DNA of 64,000 nt from Rhodocyclaceae bacterium (GTDB lineage: Bacteria > Pseudomonadota > Gammaproteobacteria > Burkholderiales > Rhodocyclaceae), in NCBI GenBank assembly GCA_016721505.1, contig JADKHX010000001.1:491175-555174 (forward strand), in the 5' to 3' direction. The first letter of the stretch is position 1. Every line of letters begins with the position of its first letter. The notes under the pieces are model-generated. The model saw only the letters and a list, made by a program, of their open reading frames with translations, was not told the origin of the DNA and did not search any database. Both the position numbers and the translations under genes were made by a program. Shown one piece after another: positions 59,876-64,000 of the stretch.

Positions 59876-60412
59876 ATGGAGCAATACCACGGCACGACCA
59901 TTCTGTCCGTTCGGCGCGGCAAGCAGGTCGCGCTTGGCGGCGATGGCCAAGTAACTTTAGGCAACATTGTTATCAAAGCCACCGCGCGCAAAATCCGCCG
60001 CATATACAACGACAAAATTCTTGCTGGTTTCGCTGGCGGCACGGCGGATGCGTTCACTTTGTTCGAGCGCTTTGAATCCAAGCTGGAAAAACACCAAGGC
60101 AATTTATTGCGCTCAGCGGTCGAGCTCGCCAAAGACTGGCGCACCGACCGCATGCTGCGCCGCTTGGAAGCCATGTTGGCGATTGCCGATACCGAACACT
60201 CGCTCATCGTCACCGGCAATGGTGATGTGCTCGAACCGGAATTGGGGATCGTGGCGATAGGCAGCGGCGGACCTTACGCCCAGTCTGCTGCCCGCGCACT
60301 ACTCGAAAATACTGACCTCTCGCCACGTGACATCGTCTCCAAATCTTTGGGGATTGCAGGCGACTTATGCATCTACACCAATCAAAATCATTTGATTGAA
60401 ACGCTCGAATAA
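59876..60412 (+). CDS. hslV: ATP-dependent protease peptidase subunit HslV
   Basis: HslV is the proteolytic core of the HslUV protease. From ATG 59876 (AAGGAA six bases upstream) the 178-residue protein reads MEQYHGTTILSVRRG. The catalytic Thr is the residue that becomes the N-terminus after processing (TTILSVRRG). KATARKIRRIYNDKILAGFAGGTADAF and AIGSGGPYAQSAARAL are family signatures. It lies 28 bp before hslU. Confidence 0.97.
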   Translation: MEQYHGTTILSVRRGKQVALGGDGQVTLGNIVIKATARKIRRIYNDKILAGFAGGTADAFTLFERFESKLEKHQGNLLRSAVELAKDWRTDRMLRRLEAMLAIADTEHSLIVTGNGDVLEPELGIVAIGSGGPYAQSAARALLENTDLSPRDIVSKSLGIAGDLCIYTNQNHLIETLE

Positions 60413-60440
60413 TTTCACCAAGCTACCGGGAAAATTCTGC

Positions 60441-61832
60441 ATGTCTTCCATGACGCCATCCGAAATCGTTTCGGAACTCGACAAACATATCGTCGGCCAA
60501 GACCGCGCCAAGCGCGCTGTCGCCATCGCGCTGCGCAATCGCTGGCGGCGCTCGCAAGTGGCCGAACCTTTGCGCACGGAAATCACGCCAAAAAACATTT
60601 TGATGATAGGGCCGACAGGTGTTGGCAAAACCGAAATCGCGCGACGCTTGGCACGTTTGGCCAATGCGCCTTTTATCAAAATTGAAGCGACTAAATTTAC
60701 CGAGGTCGGCTACGTTGGGCGTGATGTCGACACCATCATTCGCGATCTCGCCGAGACGGCGATTAAGAATGGCCGCGAGCAAGCGATGCGCCGTGTCGAG
60801 AGCCGAGCGGCGGACGCGGCAGAAGACCGGATTCTGGATATTCTGTTACCGAGTGCGCGCACCGAATCGGCTGAATCGTCAGTTGGTGCTGGCGCTCTGC
60901 ATGGCGAGATTTCCGCTTCGCGGAGCGCCAACACGCCGTCAAAATCAACCGACGAAAACCCTACGCGACAAAAATATCGCAAACGCCTGCGCGAAGGTGA
61001 TTTAAACGAAAAAGAAATAGAAATCGAAGTTGCCGCTACCCAAGCCAGCATGGAAATTTTTGCGCCGCCTGGCATGGAAGATTTGACGCAACAAATTCAG
61101 GGCATGTTTCAGAATATGGGCAGCGGGAAGAAACAAACCCGCAAAATGAAAATCGTCGACGCGCTCAAAGCATTGACCGACGAAGAAGCCGCGCAACTCA
61201 TTAACGACGAAGAAGTCAAAGCCGAAGCGCTGCGTAATGTCGAACAAAACGGCATCGTATTTCTTGATGAAATCGACAAAATCGCCACCCGCTCGGAAGT
61301 CGGCGGCGCGGATGTTTCACGTCAGGGTGTGCAGCGCGATTTGTTGCCGCTAGTCGAAGGCACCACCGTCTCGACCAAATACGGGATGATTAAAACCGAT
61401 CACATTTTGTTCATCGCCAGTGGTGCATTTCACTTCGCCAAGCCATCCGATTTGATCCCCGAACTACAAGGCCGTTTCCCAATTCGCGTTGAGTTGGATT
61501 CGCTCTCGGTCAAAGATTTTCAGTGCATCCTGACCCAGACCGATGCCTGCCTGACACGTCAGTATCAAGCGCTGCTAGAGACTGAATCCGTGGCAATTGA
61601 ATTCGCTGAATCAGGAATCGAGCGACTCGCGCAAATCGCATTCCAAGTCAACGAAAAAACCGAAAACATCGGCGCGCGAAGACTACACACGGTGATGGAA
61701 AAACTGCTCGAAGAAATTTCTTTCGATGCTGGTAAACATGGCGCGGAAACCCACACGATAGACGGTGCCTATGTTGATTTGCGTTTGGGTGAATTAGCCA
61801 AGAGTGAGGATTTGGCGCGCTACGTGCTGTGA
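60441..61832 (+). CDS. hslU: ATPase subunit HslU, with an in-frame SR insertion in the I domain
   Basis: HslU unfolds substrates for HslV. The 463-residue protein from ATG 60441 has Walker A MIGPTGVGKTEIARR, pore motif region EVGYVGRDVD, Walker B GIVFLDEIDKIATR and a C-terminus ending LARYVL, which docks into HslV. Between ILDILLPSAR and NPTRQKYRKRLREGDLNEKEIEIEV lies SSVGAGALHGEISASRSANTPS, encoded by an expanded SR copy at 60878-60941. This is in the variable I domain (about residues 146-168), where an insertion is likely to be tolerated. Confidence 0.96.
   Translation: MSSMTPSEIVSELDKHIVGQDRAKRAVAIALRNRWRRSQVAEPLRTEITPKNILMIGPTGVGKTEIARRLARLANAPFIKIEATKFTEVGYVGRDVDTIIRDLAETAIKNGREQAMRRVESRAADAAEDRILDILLPSARTESAESSVGAGALHGEISASRSANTPSKSTDENPTRQKYRKRLREGDLNEKEIEIEVAATQASMEIFAPPGMEDLTQQIQGMFQNMGSGKKQTRKMKIVDALKALTDEEAAQLINDEEVKAEALRNVEQNGIVFLDEIDKIATRSEVGGADVSRQGVQRDLLPLVEGTTVSTKYGMIKTDHILFIASGAFHFAKPSDLIPELQGRFPIRVELDSLSVKDFQCILTQTDACLTRQYQALLETESVAIEFAESGIERLAQIAFQVNEKTENIGARRLHTVMEKLLEEISFDAGKHGAETHTIDGAYVDLRLGELAKSEDLARYVL
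60878..60941 (+). repeat. SR copy 18 (expanded), inside hslU, sense to the gene
   Basis: GTCAGTTGGTGCTGGCGCTC opens the copy and GAGCGCCAACACGCCGTC closes it. TGGCGCTC and GAGCGCCA are an 8-bp perfect stem. An inner TCCGC/GCGGA stem sits near the top. The usual ends of SR are present, with a 37-bp insertion between left and right halves. Confidence 0.9.
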
Positions 61833-61842
61833 GTGATTGCCC

Positions 61843-61870
61843 AGTGGTTGCGCCAATTGATGCAACCACT
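61843..61870. terminator. Hairpin after hslU
   Basis: AGTGGTTGC (61843-61851) and GCAACCACT (61862-61870) form a perfect 9-bp stem with a 10-base loop. No U-run follows, so it may be a weak terminator or an RNA-stability hairpin. Confidence 0.5.
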
Positions 61871-61979
61871 ACAGGCGCCAAACGTTGGCACCAAATATTT
61901 GGTTTATCGCTTTGGCTTTGGTCATAATTTCTCCTTCACGCATTGGGTTGCCAACGCGGTTTGCTTGTCGGAGCCATTC

Positions 61980-62738
61980 ATGAATCAAAATTCACCCTCA
62001 ACCATTGTTATCACTGGAGCTTCGTCCGGCATCGGTCGCGAACTGGCGCTGGAGATGGCGCGACGTGGCCATCGCTTGGGCTTGACGGCTCGCCGTATGC
62101 CGCTACTGGAGCAGCTACGCGAGGAAATTCACAGCACCATTAATCGCGATATCAAAGTCGAGTTGGCCATACTGGATGTCTGCAAAACAGATACGGTGGG
62201 TGCAGCATTACACGAACTTTTCGTGCGCTTGGACGGTATCGATACCATCGTGGTCAATGCGGGTGCCAATGACATCACTAGCATCGGCACTAGCGATCTA
62301 GAAAATGAGCTAAAGCTAATCGAGACCAACCTTTCAGGCGCGATTGCAACCATTGGTGCCGCGACGACACATTTTCTCGCTCGCGGCAAAGGGCACGTGG
62401 TGGGTATTTCTTCGCTGGCTTCATTGCAGCCAATTTCAAATCAGGCGGCCTACTGCGCCAGCAAAGCTGGATTCTCAATGTACCTCAAGGCAGCGCGCAT
62501 TGAGCTGCGTAGCAAAGGAATCACTGTCACCGACATTCTGCCCGGCTACATTGCGACCGACATCGTGAAAGGAACCGATATCAGTAAATTGCCATTCGCG
62601 ATTCCGGCTGCCCAGGCCGCACGACAGATGGCGCGTCTCATCGAAAAGAAAGTCGAATCCGGCGTTGTCCCCGCCTTCCCGTGGAAATTCGTGCGACCTT
62701 TTCTGGGTCATTTGCCCGAGCGCTTCGCACATTACTAA
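61980..62738 (+). CDS. Short-chain dehydrogenase/reductase
   Basis: This is a 252-residue Rossmann enzyme. The cofactor loop is TGASSGIGRE (residues 12-21), VVNAGANDI lies near residue 88, the catalytic Ser is in GISSLASLQ and the Tyr-Lys pair in AAYCASKAGFSMY. I start it at ATG 61980 (MNQNSPSTIVITG); the frame is open back to 61833 but that stretch lacks SDR character. Substrate unknown. It is followed by the haloalkane dehalogenase gene 63 bp downstream. Confidence 0.9.
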   Translation: MNQNSPSTIVITGASSGIGRELALEMARRGHRLGLTARRMPLLEQLREEIHSTINRDIKVELAILDVCKTDTVGAALHELFVRLDGIDTIVVNAGANDITSIGTSDLENELKLIETNLSGAIATIGAATTHFLARGKGHVVGISSLASLQPISNQAAYCASKAGFSMYLKAARIELRSKGITVTDILPGYIATDIVKGTDISKLPFAIPAAQAARQMARLIEKKVESGVVPAFPWKFVRPFLGHLPERFAHY

Positions 62739-62801
62739 TTCTTGTAAGCTAACGCATGTGTAAATATCTATCTACATAATGGTGACCGCAAGGGGTTGAC
62801 A

Positions 62802-63691
62802 ATGAAAGTGCTGCGCACGCCGGATGAACGCTTTGCCAATCTGCCCGATTACCCATTTGCGCCGCATTACCATCAGCTTGCGCCGGACTTGCGCTTGCAC
62901 TATGTCGATGAAGGACCGACGGACGCCAAGCCAGTTTTGATGCTGCATGGCGAACCTAGTTGGTCGTACTTGTACCGCTTCATGATTCCACCGGTGGCCG
63001 CCGCCGGCCTGCGCGTGTTGGCGCCCGACTTGATTGGTTTTGGTAAATCCGACAAGCCAACCGCATCGAGTGATTACAGTTTTTCGGGACAGGTCGAGTG
63101 GATACGGCAATGGATGGAAGCGCTCGATTTACGCGACATCACGCTGGTTTGCCAAGATTGGGGTTCATTGATTGGTTTGCGTTTAGCGGCCGAAAACCCC
63201 GAACGTTTTGCCCGCATAATTTTGTCTAACGGCGGCTTGCCCACGGGCGAAGCCAAGATGGCAATGGCATGGCGGCTATGGGAGAAGTTTTCCCGCTTCA
63301 GCCCGTGGTTCCCGATTGGTCGCATCTTACAAAGTGGCACCAAACGCGAGTTGTCGCCCGCTGAAATTGCCGCTTACGACGCACCATTTCCCAACGACCG
63401 CTACAAGGCCGCGGCACGCGTTTATCCGTCGCTAGTGCCAGTGCGCTTTGAGGATCCCGAAGCCGTCAAAACCGCCATGCATGGACGATATTCCAGCAAT
63501 GGCAAAAGCCCTTCATCACCTGCTTTAGCAATGGTGATCCGATCACCCGTGGTGGTCATGCTCGTTTCGTCAATGAAGTACCCGGCGCGCAAGGACAAGC
63601 GCATTCACGCTTGCGCGGCGGACATTTCATTCAAGAAGATGATCCACAGAAATTCGCGGAGTTGGTTATTGCGGCTTGTAGCCAAGGCTAA
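62802..63691 (+). pseudogene. Haloalkane dehalogenase-like alpha/beta hydrolase, one-base frameshift
   Basis: The first 222 codons (ATG 62802, AAGGGG six bases upstream) give a haloalkane dehalogenase. HGEPSWSYLYR carries the oxyanion residues, VCQDWGSLIGLRLA the Asp nucleophile and Trp, and VYPSLVPVRFEDPEAV ends the good part. The frame then derails. If one A is added to the AAAA at 63468-63471 it continues NRHAWTIFQQWQKPFITCFS and DPITRGGHARFVNEVPGAQG. It then reaches RLRGGHFIQEDDPQKFAELV with the catalytic His and stops at 63691. Either the gene is broken or the base call is wrong. Confidence 0.85.
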
Positions 63692-63692
63692 C

Positions 63693-63741
63693 TGGTGGGC
63701 TGTGACAGATTCGAACTGTCGACCGACGGATTAAGAGTCCG
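63693..63741 (-). tRNA. 3' half of tRNA-Lys(CUU), disrupted by integration
   Basis: On the minus strand the sequence runs from the anticodon arm (CGGACTCTTAATCCG, anticodon CTT) through the variable loop, a complete T-arm (GACAGTTCGAATCTGTC) and the acceptor 3' strand to CCA at 63693. The 5' half expected to the right (D-arm and acceptor 5' strand) is missing; unrelated AT-rich sequence begins at 63742. This is what remains at one end when an element integrates into the anticodon-loop region of tRNA-Lys. It is 1 bp from the dehalogenase stop. Confidence 0.85.
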
Positions 63742-63762
63742 TGAAAGTACCAAATTGATGGG

Positions 63763-63859
63763 TGTTGATTGGTATTCAACAAACCCGTCAAAAACCAGTA
63801 ATAGCGGGACTTTCACCATGTAATCATTTATCCGCATGTTGATTTGTGTTGATTGGTAT
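63763..63859. repeat. Direct repeats between att site and integrase gene (candidate arm sites)
   Basis: TGTTGATTGGTAT occurs at 63763-63775 and 63847-63859. An inverted pair GTGAAAGT / ACTTTCAC is also present. Such repeats are typical of tyrosine-integrase arm-binding sites. No gene is supported in 63742-63947. Confidence 0.55.
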
Positions 63860-63947
63860 GCTATAAATCTGCTTACACAGTGCTTACATGAAGTGATTTT
63901 CGGACATCCCGAGAACGTGTCAATTCGATGTAAGCAGAGAGGCAGAC

Positions 63948-64000
63948 GTGGCACGAGTCAAGCTAACTGCGGGACGAATTCGAGACTTCGCATGCAAAGA
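63948..64000 (+). CDS. Tyrosine-family integrase, N-terminal part (runs off window)
   Basis: From GTG 63948, with AGAGAGG five bases upstream, the frame reads MARVKLTAGRIRDFACK and runs off the edge. This is the usual start of P4-like phage or island integrases that insert at tRNA genes. Only 17 residues are visible, so the catalytic Arg-His-Arg-Tyr set cannot be checked. It lies next to a truncated tRNA-Lys, which supports the call. Confidence 0.7.
   Translation, partial: MARVKLTAGRIRDFACK

Noticed and set aside
1..64000. CRISPR arrays, rRNA operons and other complete tRNA genes
   Set aside because: No regularly spaced identical repeats, no rRNA-like sequence and no complete tRNA cloverleaf were seen; only the half tRNA-Lys at the right end.

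Overview
The window looks like chromosomal DNA of a betaproteobacterium. This is an inference from gene order and protein style: dusB-fis-purH-purD-purK, lptD-surA-pdxA-rsmA, amgK-murU, a DUF4212/large symporter pair, groESL behind a CIRCE operator, and hslVU. I could not run a search, so no genus is offered. Three genes (rsmA, a TPR gene, a haloalkane dehalogenase) each carry a one-base indel in a short homopolymer, so some sequencing or assembly error is possible.

Layout. 1-7.5 kb (minus strand): purine synthesis with dusB and fis, then a UbiH-type hydroxylase and the AmgK/MurU cell-wall recycling pair. 7.7-17 kb (plus): LptD/SurA outer-membrane assembly, PdxA, a frameshifted RsmA, ferredoxin-NADP reductase, and a cNMP/CBS/DUF294 protein with a DnaQ-like exonuclease. 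17-22.7 kb: a TPR gene, an acetate-type symporter with its small subunit, and an MHS-type MFS transporter. 22.8-26 kb and 28.4-29.9 kb: two accessory modules bounded by inverted repeats. Between them lie a protein kinase-universal stress protein fusion and a phosphoesterase. 29.9-34.3 kb: a second symporter with its own two-component system. 34.5-48.3 kb: an M3 peptidase, a DUF1800/DUF1501 pair, a 7TM diguanylate cyclase, a MetX-like hydrolase, and a porin/cupredoxin/GGDEF-EAL group. 48.6-50.7 kb: groEL-groES. 50.8-58.1 kb: a zinc-uptake block with Zur and two candidate Zur operators. 58.1-62.7 kb: a STAS-like protein, HslVU and an SDR. At the right edge a frameshifted haloalkane dehalogenase abuts the 3' half of a tRNA-Lys(CUU) gene, followed by the start of a tyrosine integrase gene. 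This is one junction of an integrated element.

The most unusual content is repetitive. A short hairpin repeat (called SR here; core loop TTGGTG, right end ACGCCGT) occurs about 18 times. It lies between genes and also inside coding sequences (purH, murU, rsmA, hslU, probably the zinc ABC ATPase). All of the in-gene copies are in the same orientation and the same reading frame, giving a peptide like VGAGDTP. This resembles the protein-invading Rickettsia palindromic elements.

A second, longer repeat (LR, about 225 bp, four copies) always has an SR about 50 bp from the same end. Two inverted SR-LR pairs enclose cargo. The first module holds what look like integron cassettes (attC-like sites around pyrF and an AlbA_2-type gene) without an integrase. 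The second holds one unknown gene.
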